64,000 nt of DNA from Polynucleobacter brandtiae (GCF_002797575.1 NZ_PGTX01000002.1:248001-312000), one strand, 5' to 3'. Counted from the first letter of the stretch, positions 47,036 to 58,453 are shown. Numbers and translations are program-made. The notes: generated by a model from the sequence alone, not told the origin.

Positions 47036-47560
47036 GTGAACTCTTCATCAAACAATATTTTTCTGATTGGCCTTATGGGCGCCGGCAAATCCACAGTTGG
47101 AAAACTGCTTGCTAAAAAATTAGGGCGCCAATTTTTAGATGCCGATCATGTCATTGAAGAGCGCTGTGGTGTAAAGATCCCGGTCATCTTTGAGATGGAG
47201 GGAGAAGAGGGCTTTCGTAGGCGCGAGGCCCATGCCATCAAAGATAGCACTGCTGAACACAATATTATTTTGGCTACCGGTGGTGGTGCGATCTTATTGG
47301 CTGAAAATCGTCAATTACTGAGCGAGCGGGGCACAGTCATCTATCTTCACGCAAGTCCGGTTGAGCTCTGGCATCGGACTAGAGGCGGTGAAGGTAGACC
47401 GCTACTGAAAAATGGCGATGCCAAAAAAATTCTCGAAAACTTATACGTCATTCGGGATCCCCTCTATCGCGAAATCGCCGACCACATTATTGAAACGGGT
47501 AAGCCCAGTGTGAATCAACTGGTGAATACTCTCATCATGCAACTTGAACTTTCTGCCTGA
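47036..47560 (+). CDS. aroK: Shikimate kinase
   Basis: AroK phosphorylates shikimate in aromatic amino-acid synthesis. The 174-residue protein has the P-loop [12 protein letters not shown] at about residues 12-23, the shikimate-binding [11 protein letters not shown] and TGGGAI, and the lid [11 protein letters not shown]. The start appears to be GTG 47036. TAAAAT lies exactly six bases before it, and the GAGGG run abuts the GTG too closely to act as a ribosome binding site. aroB follows after eight bases. Confidence 0.96.
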   Translation: MNSSSNNIFLIGLMGAGKSTVGKLLAKKLGRQFLDADHVIEERCGVKIPVIFEMEGEEGFRRREAHAIKDSTAEHNIILATGGGAILLAENRQLLSERGTVIYLHASPVELWHRTRGGEGRPLLKNGDAKKILENLYVIRDPLYREIADHIIETGKPSVNQLVNTLIMQLELSA

Positions 47561-47568
47561 ACCCACCC

Positions 47569-48657
47569 ATGAAAACATTAGAAGTTGATCTCGGTAATCG
47601 TAGCTATCCTATTCATATTGGTACAGATCTGATTGATCAGCCTGAACTCTTTCAGGCTTGTGCAAAAGCTACTTCTATTTTTATAGTAAGCAATACGACC
47701 GTTGCCCCCTTATATGCACAGCGCCTTACCAAAACGTTACAAACACTGGGTAAACCAGTGAGGACGATTGTTTTGCCAGATGGTGAGTCCTATAAGGATT
47801 GGAAAAATCTCCAACTCATTTTTGATGATTTACTTCAATTTGGCGCCGATCGCCAAACCATGTTGGTGGCTCTGGGTGGTGGCGTAATCGGCGATATGAC
47901 TGGCTTTGCAGCAGCAAGCTTTATGCGAGGCATTCGTTTTATTCAAGTACCAACGACGCTCTTGGCACAAGTGGATTCATCTGTGGGCGGGAAAACAGGT
48001 ATTAATCACCCGCTTGGTAAGAACATGATTGGCGCCTTTCATCAACCTGTAGCCGTGATTGCGGATCTCAATACCCTCAAAACCTTACCAGCACGTGAAC
48101 TTTCCGCGGGACTTGCCGAAGTCATTAAGCATGGTGCAATTGCGGATGCTGACTTCTTAGATTGGATTGAAGTCAATACACAAACTTTATTAGCATGTGA
48201 TACCCAAGCTATGGCACATGCCGTGCTGCGCTCTTGCGAGATCAAATCCGCAGTGGTTTCGGCTGATGAACGAGAAGGTGGTATTCGTGCCACCCTGAAT
48301 TTCGGCCATACCTTTGGCCACGCTATTGAGGCTGGTATGGGTTATGGTGAATGGCTTCATGGTGAAGCCGTAGGCTGTGGCATGGTGATGGGCGCTGACC
48401 TATCTTGTCGCATGAACTTCATCACGCCATCTGAAGTGGCCCGTTTAACCAAGATTATTGAATCTATGAACCTACCAATTAAGCCGCCTCAATTTGGTGG
48501 ACAGCGTTACATGGAACTCATGCAAGTAGACAAAAAAACTGAGGGCGGTCAAATTCGCTACGTGGTTCTAGAGAAAATAGGTAAAGCAATTATTCAGAGT
48601 GCGCCAGAGGCGCAGGTACTCGAAACCTTAACTGCTACTGGGGCTGGAGCTACTTAG
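47569..48657 (+). CDS. aroB: 3-dehydroquinate synthase
   Basis: AroB cyclises DAHP to 3-dehydroquinate using NAD and a divalent metal. The 362-residue protein has [10 protein letters not shown], the NAD loop [15 protein letters not shown], and [22 protein letters not shown]. Metal histidines lie in [26 protein letters not shown]. It is coupled to aroK. It converges with cyaY, whose stop is 15 bases away; no terminator is seen between them. Confidence 0.97.
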   Translation: MKTLEVDLGNRSYPIHIGTDLIDQPELFQACAKATSIFIVSNTTVAPLYAQRLTKTLQTLGKPVRTIVLPDGESYKDWKNLQLIFDDLLQFGADRQTMLVALGGGVIGDMTGFAAASFMRGIRFIQVPTTLLAQVDSSVGGKTGINHPLGKNMIGAFHQPVAVIADLNTLKTLPARELSAGLAEVIKHGAIADADFLDWIEVNTQTLLACDTQAMAHAVLRSCEIKSAVVSADEREGGIRATLNFGHTFGHAIEAGMGYGEWLHGEAVGCGMVMGADLSCRMNFITPSEVARLTKIIESMNLPIKPPQFGGQRYMELMQVDKKTEGGQIRYVVLEKIGKAIIQSAPEAQVLETLTATGAGAT

Positions 48658-48671
48658 CTTGACCTCGATGC

Positions 48672-49055
48672 TTATTTGGCAATCAAGCTTACTTTGATTG
48701 CCTGTCCTGCTTGAGCACTGGCAAACTCAGATAAGTCACCCAAGAGTTCGCGTCCCGTTTTAGTATCCAACCAGAGTGGCTGCGCAAGCGATCCAGCCCA
48801 ACGATAGTGATAACCGCCTGATTTAGCTGCGACCCAGATTTCGTGCAAGGGAGGCTGTGTATTGACAACAATGACACTACGATCCTTGAAGCGGATATTA
48901 ATGACATTGCCACCTTGACGCTCTACGTCCAGGTCTAGATCCAGTGCATCATCTGCTGCCTCTAATGCCACCTCGATTGATTGCAACAGATTGCTACCCA
49001 GTTGATAAAACTGCTTGTCATCAATGATTTCAGCGCTGGGGTTATTTGGATTCAT
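48672..49055 (-). CDS. cyaY: Frataxin-like iron donor protein CyaY
   Basis: CyaY binds iron and regulates cysteine desulfurase during iron-sulfur cluster assembly. The 127-residue protein has an acidic first helix (FYQLGSNLLQSIEVALEAADDALDLDLDVERQGG) and the sheet segment VINIRFKDRSVIVVNTQPPLHEIWVAAKSGGYHYRW. The frame extends to 49100. ATG 49055 was chosen because an AGGAC site lies upstream and the family N-terminus is short. The gene is divergent from lptM with only 47 bases between the starts. Confidence 0.93.
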   Translation of the reverse strand: MNPNNPSAEIIDDKQFYQLGSNLLQSIEVALEAADDALDLDLDVERQGGNVINIRFKDRSVIVVNTQPPLHEIWVAAKSGGYHYRWAGSLAQPLWLDTKTGRELLGDLSEFASAQAGQAIKVSLIAK

Positions 49056-49102
49056 ATTGGAGTCCTGCATGCTATATTCAATCATTCGTTTTAGAGACAT
49101 TC

Positions 49103-49291
49103 ATGATAGCGACTCTTATAAGTACTCTCGGCATTAGCCTTTTAATATCCCTTGCAGGGTGTGGGGTAAGAGGGCCACTGTATTTACCTAATGTGCCAGC
49201 AGCTCCGACTCCACCCCCTGAGTCAGAGCCTAAAGGTAAACTCTACCCACCCCAAAGCCCTACCGTGACTAATTCAACACCGGCCAAGTAA
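49103..49291 (+). CDS. lptM: LPS-translocon lipoprotein LptM (YifL-like)
   Basis: LptM is a small outer-membrane lipoprotein that helps LptD fold within the LPS translocon. The 62-residue precursor has a lipoprotein signal with lipobox SLAGC, followed by the family hallmark CGVRGPLYLP and a proline-rich tail. ATG 49103 gives a normal signal peptide; the frame is open further upstream to 49046. The TAA overlaps the lysA ATG (TAATG). The cyaY-lptM-lysA arrangement is widely conserved. Confidence 0.88.
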   Translation: MIATLISTLGISLLISLAGCGVRGPLYLPNVPAAPTPPPESEPKGKLYPPQSPTVTNSTPAK

Positions 49292-50589
49292 TGACAAATA
49301 AGACCATTCCCCTTCCAGAGTTAACGGGATTTACAGAGCGTGACGGCATCTGGTTCGCTGAAGATATTCCGCTGGCAGATTTGGCAAAAGAGTATGGGAC
49401 TCCCTTGTACATCTACAGCAAAAAAGCTTTAACAGAAGCCTACCAAGCTTATGACAAGGCCTGTATTGATCACGCCGGAAAAAGACGTGCCCGGGTGCAT
49501 TACGCAATGAAGGCAAATAGCAACTTAGCTGTTATTGATTGCCTTAAAAAACTGGGCGCTGGCTTTGATTTAGTCAGTGGCGGTGAGTTGGCGCGTGCAC
49601 TTGCCATCGGCGCAGATCCCAAAAGTCTAGTATTCGCCGGTGTTGGTAAATCAGCCAGTGAAATTGCTCAAGCATTACAAGCGGGCGTTAAATGCATCAA
49701 TGTTGAGTCGATTGCAGAGCTACATCAAATCAACCGCGTAGCGACTAAGCTTCATTGTCGCGCCCCTATTTCATTAAGAGTCAATCCAGATGTTGATGCC
49801 CAAACGCATCCCTATATTTCAACTGGATTAAAGGGAAATAAATTTGGGATTGCCTATCATGAAGTGCTGACAGCCTATAGAGAAGCTGCACTACTGTCAC
49901 AAATTGATGTAGTTGGAATTGACTGTCATATTGGCTCGCAAATTACCAGTACTGCCCCTTATTTAGATGCTCTAGATAAGGTATTGGAGTTAGTTGCCCA
50001 ATTAAAAAACGAAGGTATTGATATTCACCATTTAGATTTGGGTGGTGGCCTAGGAATTTCTTATGGCGATGATAATCCGCCTGATATTACTGACTTCACT
50101 AACATTCTTCTGAACCGTGTTGCAGAGCGTGGCTTTGCCCATTTAGATGTAGTGCTAGAGCCAGGAAGATCACTAGTAGGTAACGCCGGTATCCTGCTTA
50201 CTCAAGTCGAATACCTCAAGCCAGGGGCAGAGAAAAACTTTTGCATTGTGGATGCTGCAATGACTGAGTTAATGCGGCCTGCGCTATATGAGGCTTATCA
50301 CAGCATTGTTCCCGTAGAAACAAAAAAGATAGCAAGTGCTACTTATGACGTTGTTGGGCCTGTTTGTGAATCCGGGGATTGGCTTGGCAGAGATCGTAGC
50401 CTCGCAGTTGAGGAAGGTGATCTACTAGCAATCTTATCGGCTGGCGCTTATGGTTTTGTTATGGCCTCTAATTACAACACCCGACCCAAGCCAGCGGAAG
50501 TGATGGTGGATGGTAAAAATGCTTATGTCATTCGTGCACGTGAAAAAACGGCTGATCTCTTCGCAACTGAGAAAGTCCTGCCGAACTAA
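49291..50589 (+). CDS. lysA: Diaminopimelate decarboxylase
   Basis: LysA decarboxylates meso-diaminopimelate to lysine with PLP. The 432-residue fold-type III enzyme has the PLP lysine in HYAMKANSNLAV, FDLVSGGELARAL, the DCHIGSQI histidine, LDLGGGLGISY, and EPGRSLVGNAG. The C-terminal active-site cysteine is in GPVCESGDWLGRDR. It is translationally coupled to lptM and followed by a strong terminator. Confidence 0.97.
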   Translation: MTNKTIPLPELTGFTERDGIWFAEDIPLADLAKEYGTPLYIYSKKALTEAYQAYDKACIDHAGKRRARVHYAMKANSNLAVIDCLKKLGAGFDLVSGGELARALAIGADPKSLVFAGVGKSASEIAQALQAGVKCINVESIAELHQINRVATKLHCRAPISLRVNPDVDAQTHPYISTGLKGNKFGIAYHEVLTAYREAALLSQIDVVGIDCHIGSQITSTAPYLDALDKVLELVAQLKNEGIDIHHLDLGGGLGISYGDDNPPDITDFTNILLNRVAERGFAHLDVVLEPGRSLVGNAGILLTQVEYLKPGAEKNFCIVDAAMTELMRPALYEAYHSIVPVETKKIASATYDVVGPVCESGDWLGRDRSLAVEEGDLLAILSAGAYGFVMASNYNTRPKPAEVMVDGKNAYVIRAREKTADLFATEKVLPN

Positions 50590-50610
50590 ATCGGTCAGTC
50601 TTGCAATAAT

Positions 50611-50637
50611 AAAATCCCGCTAAGTTAGCGGGATTTT
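50611..50637. terminator. Bidirectional terminator between lysA and cytochrome c4
   Basis: AAAATCCCGCT (50611-50621) and AGCGGGATTTT (50627-50637) form an 11-bp stem with a five-base loop. It has A and T runs on either side. It lies between two convergent genes and can serve both. Confidence 0.9.
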
Positions 50638-50659
50638 GTTTTGCGGTTAACAACTTCGA

Positions 50660-51403
50660 TTAGCGCAAACCGGCCATGTAATCGGAAACTGCCTTCATTT
50701 CTTGGTCAGATAGCTTCGTAGCGATAGAGGTCATCTGACTGCTATTTTTACGAGTGCCCTCTCTAAAAGCCATCAACTGCGTTGTACTGTATTCAGCCCA
50801 TTGCCCGCCTTGGCGTGGATATTGTGACGGTATACCGGCACCATTTGGACTATGGCAACCAGCACACGCAGCAACGCCTTTAGAAGCAATGCCACCACGA
50901 TAGATGCTTTGACCCAATTCAATCGTCTCTTTATTTTGAGCAACTCCTAAAGAAGGCTCTTGTTTGACTAAATAAGCAGAAATATTGACCATATCCTGCT
51001 CTGTCAAGGCAGCAGACATACCAGCCATTACTGCGTTTGCACGGGTACCATCTTTATAGCTCTTGAGTTGCTTTGTAATATACGCCGCATGCTGAGCGGC
51101 TAGCTTAGGCCATGCGCCTGAAGCGCTCTTCCCATTTGCTCCATGACAGCCTACACAGGCCACTACACCACGGCTAGCATCGCCGTTTGAATACAGGGCT
51201 TCCCCTGCCGCAGGGTCTGCTTTTGGCTTACCTGGGACCACGGGCTTAGCTGCTGGAGCCTCAGCCATTGGTGCCATAGCAGCTGCTGGGGCAGGATCTG
51301 CTGCATTCACTAAGCCAGACAAACCGGTCATAGTTATAAAAAAGCCAGCTGCTAAGCACGCACTAAAGCCAGTTAATTTGGAGATTTCAGAGGATTGACG
51401 CAT
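50660..51403 (-). CDS. Dihaem cytochrome c (cytochrome c4 type)
   Basis: This 247-residue precursor has a signal peptide to about residue 34 and an Ala/Pro-rich linker. Two class-I cytochrome c domains follow, with CVGCH at residues 83-87 and CAGCH at 180-184. Each has a later methionine segment (VMAGMSAALTEQD and QMTSIATKLSDQE) for the sixth ligand. Cytochrome c4 passes electrons from the bc1 complex to terminal oxidases; petABC lie in this window. An AAGGTAA-type ribosome binding site precedes the ATG. Confidence 0.93.
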   Translation of the reverse strand: MRQSSEISKLTGFSACLAAGFFITMTGLSGLVNAADPAPAAAMAPMAEAPAAKPVVPGKPKADPAAGEALYSNGDASRGVVACVGCHGANGKSASGAWPKLAAQHAAYITKQLKSYKDGTRANAVMAGMSAALTEQDMVNISAYLVKQEPSLGVAQNKETIELGQSIYRGGIASKGVAACAGCHSPNGAGIPSQYPRQGGQWAEYSTTQLMAFREGTRKNSSQMTSIATKLSDQEMKAVSDYMAGLR

Positions 51404-51520
51404 TATGTTTACCTTGGCAAAAATTCTTCAACAGTGTTTGGGCCCTACTTTTACAACCCTTTACCCAACACCATGAAATATATTTCATAGTCTTGCGTGA
51501 TTTTACAATAGCTTCTGAAT

Positions 51521-53189
<1,669 letters not shown>

Positions 53190-53202
53190 GGCATCGCAAG
53201 CA

Positions 53203-53240
53203 TTTTGCTTTTGCTTTTGCTTTTGCTTTTGCTTTTGCTT
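53203..53240. repeat. Hexanucleotide tandem repeat (TTTTGC)6
   Basis: Six exact copies of ttttgc run from 53203 to 53238, plus a partial tt. The array lies between the convergent hemB and dsbD genes and fills much of the 66-base spacer. It has no hairpin. Confidence 0.95.
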
Positions 53241-53255
53241 AACGCCAATGATTCA

Positions 53256-54929
53256 TTACTGATTTTCAAGGGCTTTTTTTAGGCGCTCCTCAAATCGTTG
53301 TGGTGGCATGTAACCAATCACGCGCTGATCTTTTAATTCAGCTGAATTTAGATTGAATAACAATATTCCGGGTGGCCCAAACAATCCAAAACGCTTTAAG
53401 AGTGCCTGATTATCAGCGCTATTTCTTGTCACATCCGCCTGAATCAAAATAAATTTCTCGAGCGCTTGGTTCACATCCGGGTTCGCAAATGTATTGACTT
53501 CCATTTCTTTACAGGAGATGCACCAGTCTGCATAAAAATCGAGTAGCACAGGCTTTTGTAGATCCTTTGCTTGCACTAAAAGCTGATCTAACTGTGCACT
53601 AGTTTCAATTACAGAAAAGTGAGCATTGCCTATTACCTGTTGACGCTGTCCGTTAGCGCTTAACTTGGAGTCCTGTGCGCTGCCATCCTGCCACAACGGT
53701 GATGCAATCCAGGCTGCCGTTGCTACCAACAGGACACCAAGCGTTCTTTGCAACCAGATCATCCAAATGCCCGTTGACGGGATCAGGTTACGTGCTTCCA
53801 CAGCGATAAAGAGTAAAGGTAAGCCCATGCCCAAAGCCATGACAAATAACAATCCCGCGCCCAAGCTCATGGACCCTGTTTGGGCAATAAAAGTTAATAC
53901 TCCAGCTAAGGGGGCGGTGATACAAGGGCTTGCTACTAAAGTTGAAATGCCGCCTAATGCAAACGCACCCATAATGCTTCCGCCTTTTTGCCGCCCTGCC
54001 AGTTTATCTATCTGTTGATGCCATACCTGCGGCAATCTAAGCTCATACAGACCAAACAGGCTACCCGACAGGGCCAGGAGCAATAAAGCAAATGTAGCCA
54101 GGGCTAGCGGGCTCTGTAAGGCTCTTTGAACACTTCCCCCTAAAGCCGCCATCAGTACACCGGCTGTAGCGTATACCAACGCCATACCTAAAACATACGC
54201 GAGGGCTAATGTACTAGCTCGGCGCTTTGAAACCGGTTTTCCACCCCGAGATCCAAAGATGATGCTAGATAGAATTGGTAGCATTGGCAGTACGCAGGGT
54301 GTAAATGCTAATGCAAGGCCTAAAATAAAAAATGCCAAAAATAAATAAGCTAATGGGGTGTTTTCTAAAAATCGACCAATAGTATTGACATCATCTCGCT
54401 CTCGCCATAAATCCATTAGCCCTAACTTCGGCTTTGGATCAGCACCAACCATTCCTTCCCCTATTTCAGGCAGTGGACCAGCTTTTACGCCCGGTCTTGC
54501 CAGCAAGAAGCGCAGGTTCATCGGCGGATAACATATTCCAGCTTCGGCGCAACCCTGTAATTCAACATCAATATTCATTGCCTTACCATTTTGTGGTTTT
54601 ATATCTAGCAATACCGTAAAGGGTTGCTTATAGACCTGCAGCTTTTTTTGAAAGGTCTCATCAAATTTTTCAATGCCAAGGGGCAATGGTGGCTTAAGGC
54701 TAACAAGCCTATTTTCTTGATTACCAGCCTGAAACTTTAAAGATTCTTTATATAAGTAATAGCCTTTTTCAGGCACAAACCTTATTTCTATTTGACGAGT
54801 ATTTTCTAGCCAACTAGCCTCAACTAGAAAGGCTTTTTCAGGGGGTAAAAAGTCAGGGGCAGCGACTGCTTGGCCTAGAAAGATAGCTGAAGCAGCAAAA
54901 AAGAGGATGAGATGTTTAATGAATTGCAT
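53256..54929 (-). CDS. dsbD: Thiol:disulfide interchange protein DsbD
   Basis: DsbD carries reducing power from cytoplasmic thioredoxin to periplasmic DsbC/DsbG and CcmG. The 557-residue precursor has a signal peptide to about residue 23 and an N-terminal alpha domain with the cysteine pair in QGCAEAGICYPP. About eight membrane helices follow (with AFTPCVLPMLPIL and SPCITAPLAG cysteines), then a C-terminal thioredoxin domain with DWCISCKEME. It lies five bases after cutA. A DsbC-like gene ends at position 108, so both partners may be present. Confidence 0.96.
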   Translation of the reverse strand: MQFIKHLILFFAASAIFLGQAVAAPDFLPPEKAFLVEASWLENTRQIEIRFVPEKGYYLYKESLKFQAGNQENRLVSLKPPLPLGIEKFDETFQKKLQVYKQPFTVLLDIKPQNGKAMNIDVELQGCAEAGICYPPMNLRFLLARPGVKAGPLPEIGEGMVGADPKPKLGLMDLWRERDDVNTIGRFLENTPLAYLFLAFFILGLALAFTPCVLPMLPILSSIIFGSRGGKPVSKRRASTLALAYVLGMALVYATAGVLMAALGGSVQRALQSPLALATFALLLLALSGSLFGLYELRLPQVWHQQIDKLAGRQKGGSIMGAFALGGISTLVASPCITAPLAGVLTFIAQTGSMSLGAGLLFVMALGMGLPLLFIAVEARNLIPSTGIWMIWLQRTLGVLLVATAAWIASPLWQDGSAQDSKLSANGQRQQVIGNAHFSVIETSAQLDQLLVQAKDLQKPVLLDFYADWCISCKEMEVNTFANPDVNQALEKFILIQADVTRNSADNQALLKRFGLFGPPGILLFNLNSAELKDQRVIGYMPPQRFEERLKKALENQ

Positions 54930-54934
54930 AAGCT

Positions 54935-55267
54935 TTACTTTACCTCTGCTTGTACCCAGTTGCCATAATGCATCTCATATTCCTCTGGTTTAAACGCAAT
55001 AATTTCAGGCAATTTAAAAGGATGCCTCGCTTTAATGAAGGCTCTTATGTCATTCCAACGACTTAAATCGGTTTTAGCTGAAAGCATAACTTCACTTTCT
55101 TCGCAAATCTTGCCTTCCCATCTATAAAGAGAACAAATCCCATCTTGGATTTGAACGCACGCAGCTAGATTTTGCTCTATTAATTGGCGCGCCATTGTCA
55201 GTGCATCCTCCCGGTTAGGGAAGCTACTAACGACCACTAATAGTTTAGATTCGAACTCTTGATTCAT
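54935..55267 (-). CDS. cutA: CutA family protein
   Basis: CutA forms a very stable trimer with a ferredoxin-like fold and is linked to divalent cation tolerance; its precise role is unclear. The 110-residue protein has VVVSSFPNREDALTMARQLIEQNLAACVQI, the SLYRWEGKICEESEVMLSAKT core and HPFKLPEIIAF. The frame begins at a TTG (55285), but ATG 55267 is more likely. It precedes dsbD directly, a pairing common in proteobacteria. Confidence 0.92.
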   Translation of the reverse strand: MNQEFESKLLVVVSSFPNREDALTMARQLIEQNLAACVQIQDGICSLYRWEGKICEESEVMLSAKTDLSRWNDIRAFIKARHPFKLPEIIAFKPEEYEMHYGNWVQAEVK

Positions 55268-55294
55268 GATGTTGTTGCAATCCAATAAATGAAA

Positions 55295-55318
55295 AAAGCC
55301 AGACCGAAGTCTGGCTTT
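55295..55318 (-). terminator. Terminator of the ribosomal protein operon
   Basis: On the minus strand a perfect 10-bp stem AAAGCCAGAC/GTCTGGCTTT encloses the stable tetraloop TTCG and is followed by a T-run. It lies 18 bases past the rplQ stop, ending the spc-alpha cluster before cutA. Confidence 0.93.
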
Positions 55319-55335
55319 AAATCATTAAAAAGCGC

Positions 55336-55728
55336 TTAAGCCTCTTCAACTACTGCTGTTTCTTCCACCTCAGGACGATCGAGCAACTCAACCAAAGCCA
55401 TAGGTGCATTGTCACCATGACGGAAACCAAACTTCAAAATACGAAGGTAGCCGCCTGGTCGTGTTGCATAACGTGGTCCAAGCTCTGTAAAGAGTTTAGT
55501 CACAATATCGCGGTCGCGCGTGCGATTGAAAGCCAAGCGACGATTTGCTAAATTGTCCTTTTTACCTAAAGTAATTAAGGGCTCAACAACCATGCGCAAC
55601 TCTTTTGCTTTTGGCAAAGTGGTTTTAATCACTTCGTGCTCCAAAAGAGAGTTAGACATGTTGCGCAACATCGCTAAGCGATGTGATGATGTTCTATTTA
55701 GTTTGCGTAAGCCGTTTCCGTGACGCAT
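55336..55728 (-). CDS. rplQ: 50S ribosomal protein L17
   Basis: The 130-residue protein starts [20 protein letters not shown], the conserved L17 N-terminus that lies near the peptide exit tunnel. It has the [26 protein letters not shown] core. It is the last gene of the alpha operon, 16 bases after rpoA, and is followed by a TTCG-loop terminator. Confidence 0.98.
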   Translation of the reverse strand: MRHGNGLRKLNRTSSHRLAMLRNMSNSLLEHEVIKTTLPKAKELRMVVEPLITLGKKDNLANRRLAFNRTRDRDIVTKLFTELGPRYATRPGGYLRILKFGFRHGDNAPMALVELLDRPEVEETAVVEEA

Positions 55729-55744
55729 GATGCTTCCTTTCTAA

Positions 55745-56725
55745 TTATTTCTCGAGGTTAGCTGGAGGCCAGCTTTCGAGTTTCATGCCAAGACTTAAGC
55801 CACGAGCCGCCAATACATCTTTAATTTCATTCAATGACTTACGACCTAAATTAGGCGTTTTCAATAATTCGTTCTCAGTGCGTTGAATGAGATCGCCAAT
55901 ATAGTAAATATTTTCAGCCTTCAGGCAGTTAGCAGAACGCACTGTGAGCTCAAGATCATCAACTGGACGCATCAACATTGGATCAACCATTGAAGAGCGA
56001 CTTGGTGCAAGATCACCAGAAATTTCACTGCTTTCAAGTGCAGCAAAAACCACTAACTGATCAACCAAAATAGTAGCTGCCTGACGAATTGCTTCTTCAG
56101 GAGTCAACACACCATTAGTCTCAATAGTCATTACTAGACGATCAAGGTCGGTACGTTGTTCAACGCGAGCAGACTCAACAGCGTAACTCACACGACTAAC
56201 CGGACTAAAAGAAGCATCCAACACAATGCGACCAATAATCTTAGTGGCTTCATCGTGATATTGGCGCATGTTGCCAGGAACATAGCCGCGACCCTTTTCA
56301 ACCTTAATTTGCATGTCTAACTTACCACCAGCAGATAAGTGAGCGATAACGTGGTCAGGATTAATGATTTCTACATCGTGTGGCAAATCAATATCTTTTG
56401 CCGTAACAACGCCTGGGCCTTCTTTGCGTAAATTAATGGTTACTTCATCACGTGACTGTAATTTAAATACGATCCCTTTGAGGTTCAAGAGTAAGTTCAC
56501 TACATCTTCTTGTACGCCATCTAATGTAGAGTACTCATGAACAACACCAGCAATAGCAACTTCAGTTGGTGCATAACCACCCATAGAAGACAATAAAACA
56601 CGACGCAATGCATTTCCGAGTGTGTGGCCATAGCCACGCTCGAACGGCTCCATTACAACCTTAGCTTGGTTGGCAGTAAGCGCTTCAACAGAAATAATTT
56701 TTGGCTTGAGCAAATTTGTTTGCAT
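55745..56725 (-). CDS. rpoA: RNA polymerase alpha subunit
   Basis: RpoA dimerises to seed RNA polymerase assembly, and its C-terminal domain contacts UP elements and activators. The 326-residue protein has the N-terminal [23 protein letters not shown] motif. The linker is at about 235-250, and the C-terminal domain has [43 protein letters not shown]. Length is normal. It follows rpsD by 22 bases. Confidence 0.98.
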   Translation of the reverse strand: MQTNLLKPKIISVEALTANQAKVVMEPFERGYGHTLGNALRRVLLSSMGGYAPTEVAIAGVVHEYSTLDGVQEDVVNLLLNLKGIVFKLQSRDEVTINLRKEGPGVVTAKDIDLPHDVEIINPDHVIAHLSAGGKLDMQIKVEKGRGYVPGNMRQYHDEATKIIGRIVLDASFSPVSRVSYAVESARVEQRTDLDRLVMTIETNGVLTPEEAIRQAATILVDQLVVFAALESSEISGDLAPSRSSMVDPMLMRPVDDLELTVRSANCLKAENIYYIGDLIQRTENELLKTPNLGRKSLNEIKDVLAARGLSLGMKLESWPPANLEK

Positions 56726-56747
56726 ATTTTTCCTTGAGAGTGCTTAA

Positions 56748-57371
56748 TTAACGTGAATACAATTCAACGATCAAACTTTCATTAATTTCACCGCTAATAT
56801 CTTCACGGTCTGGCACCTGCTTAAATGTTCCTTCAAGCTTAGCCGCATCAACTGATACCCAGGTAACCGCAGCCATCTGACCAACTAAACCTAATGATTC
56901 AGCAATACGCGCTTGTTTCTTTGCTTTTTCACGAATAGAAACTACATCACCAGGCTTTACCTGAATAGATGGAATGTTCACGGGCATGCCGTTGAGCATC
57001 ACAGCACAGTGCGATACCAATTGACGAGACTCAGCTCTTGTAGAACCAAAACCCATGCGATAAACCACATTGTCAAGGCGTGACTCTAGTAACTGCAACA
57101 ACGTAGAACCAGTGTTACCTTTGCGACGTTCTGCCTCTGCAAAATAACGACGGAATTGACGCTCTAAAATTCCATAAATACGCTTAACTTTTTGCTTTTC
57201 ACGCAATTGGTTGCCGTAGTCAGAAGTTCTTGAGCCAGATGTACGACCATGTTGACCAGGCTTCGTATCTAACTTGCACTTGTCTGACAGGGCGCGACGT
57301 GCGCTCTTTAAAAATAAGTCGGTACCTTCCCGACGTGCTAACTTGGCCTTAGGCCCTAAGTAACGTGCCAC
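56748..57371 (-). CDS. rpsD: 30S ribosomal protein S4
   Basis: S4 nucleates 16S rRNA folding and is the usual repressor of the alpha operon. The 207-residue protein starts [21 protein letters not shown] and carries the S4 RNA-binding domain ([37 protein letters not shown]). A 117-base gap separates it from rpsK, the largest in the ribosomal cluster, and holds a hairpin at 57390-57410. Confidence 0.98.
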   Translation of the reverse strand: MARYLGPKAKLARREGTDLFLKSARRALSDKCKLDTKPGQHGRTSGSRTSDYGNQLREKQKVKRIYGILERQFRRYFAEAERRKGNTGSTLLQLLESRLDNVVYRMGFGSTRAESRQLVSHCAVMLNGMPVNIPSIQVKPGDVVSIREKAKKQARIAESLGLVGQMAAVTWVSVDAAKLEGTFKQVPDREDISGEINESLIVELYSR

Positions 57372-57389
57372 GATGCTTTCCTTTCATTG

Positions 57390-57410
57390 CCGCAGTCTTA
57401 CGACTTGCGG
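57390..57410 (-). promoter_or_regulatory. Hairpin in the rpsD leader
   Basis: CCGCAGTC (57390-57397) pairs with GACTTGCGG (57402-57410) with one bulge around a four-base loop, ending 18 bases upstream of the rpsD start. It could be a leader or processing structure. Nothing in the sequence shows that S4 binds it. Confidence 0.4.
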
Positions 57411-57488
57411 TGAGTTCATCTTTTAAATTAGACGAACAGTGGGCTTTAATAAAAAACTACTAAAAAATTGTGCTACACACCGTCGATA

Positions 57489-57896
57489 TTAAATACGACG
57501 ACGCTTTGGAGGACGGCACCCATTATGTGGAACAGGGGTAACGTCTTGAATCTCAGTAATTTTGATACCAAGAGAATTCAATGCACGAACCGCTGATTCA
57601 CGACCAGGACCAGGACCCTTAATCTGCACTTCTAAATTCTTGATACCACACTCAACAGCTGCTTTACCAGCAACCTCTGCAGCTACCTGAGCAGCAAATG
57701 GCGTTGATTTACGTGAACCCTTAAAACCTTGTCCGCCAGATGTGGCCCATGAAAGCGCATTACCCTGACGATCAGTGATCGTAATAATGGTGTTGTTAAA
57801 GGAAGCATGAACGTGAGCAATACCGTCAGCTACATTCTTTTTTACCTTTTTGCGTGCGCGCTGTGAAGCTGCGGATGCGGATTGTTGTTTTGCCAT
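57489..57896 (-). CDS. rpsK: 30S ribosomal protein S11
   Basis: S11 lies on the 30S platform near the mRNA exit. The 135-residue protein has the conserved [31 protein letters not shown] and the C-terminal [16 protein letters not shown]. It follows rpsM by 18 bases. Confidence 0.98.
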   Translation of the reverse strand: MAKQQSASAASQRARKKVKKNVADGIAHVHASFNNTIITITDRQGNALSWATSGGQGFKGSRKSTPFAAQVAAEVAGKAAVECGIKNLEVQIKGPGPGRESAVRALNSLGIKITEIQDVTPVPHNGCRPPKRRRI

Positions 57897-57914
57897 GTCA
57901 ATAAACTTTCTTGA

Positions 57915-58280
57915 TTATTTCTTCAGTTGTACGCCAGACTTACGCGGGCCCTTACGGGTACGGGCATTTGTCTTTGTACGTTGGCCACGAACAGGCAAGC
58001 CTTTGCGATGGCGAACGCCGCGATAGCAGCCTAAGTCCATTAAACGCTTGATGTTCATCGTTACTTCACGACGAAGGTCGCCTTCAGTAATGAATTTGCC
58101 AACTTCATCACGTAACTTTTCCAAGTCACCATCAGTAAGATCTTTAACTTTTTTATCAATAGCAACACCAGTGGTTTTACATATCTTTTGAGCACGAGTT
58201 GTACCAATGCCAAAGATTGCTGTCAAACCAATGACAGTGTGTTGATGATTTGGGATATTTACCCCAGCGATACGTGCCAT
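57915..58280 (-). CDS. rpsM: 30S ribosomal protein S13
   Basis: S13 contacts the P-site tRNA and the 50S subunit at the head. The 121-residue protein starts [26 protein letters not shown]. It has the basic C-terminal tail [25 protein letters not shown]. It follows rpmJ by 23 bases. Confidence 0.98.
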   Translation of the reverse strand: MARIAGVNIPNHQHTVIGLTAIFGIGTTRAQKICKTTGVAIDKKVKDLTDGDLEKLRDEVGKFITEGDLRREVTMNIKRLMDLGCYRGVRHRKGLPVRGQRTKTNARTRKGPRKSGVQLKK

Positions 58281-58303
58281 GAGATTTCCTCTTAATTAAC
58301 CAA

Positions 58304-58420
58304 TTAGCCTTGACGCTGCTTATGACGCGCATCTGATGAACAGATAACACGAACAACGCGTTTGCGCTTAATGATCTTGCAATTTCTGCAAATACACTTA
58401 ACGGATGCTAAAACTTTCAT
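58304..58420 (-). CDS. rpmJ: 50S ribosomal protein L36 (zinc-binding form)
   Basis: The minus strand encodes 38 residues beginning [20 protein letters not shown] and ending with the typical L36 tail HKQRQG. The zinc ligands Cys11, Cys14, Cys27 and His33 are kept, so this is the zinc-containing form. Cys9 is an additional cysteine. It lies between infA and rpsM, its usual place. Confidence 0.95.
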   Translation of the reverse strand: MKVLASVKCICRNCKIIKRKRVVRVICSSDARHKQRQG

Positions 58421-58453
58421 AACTCACCTCTTAAAAATAGATACAACTTAATC

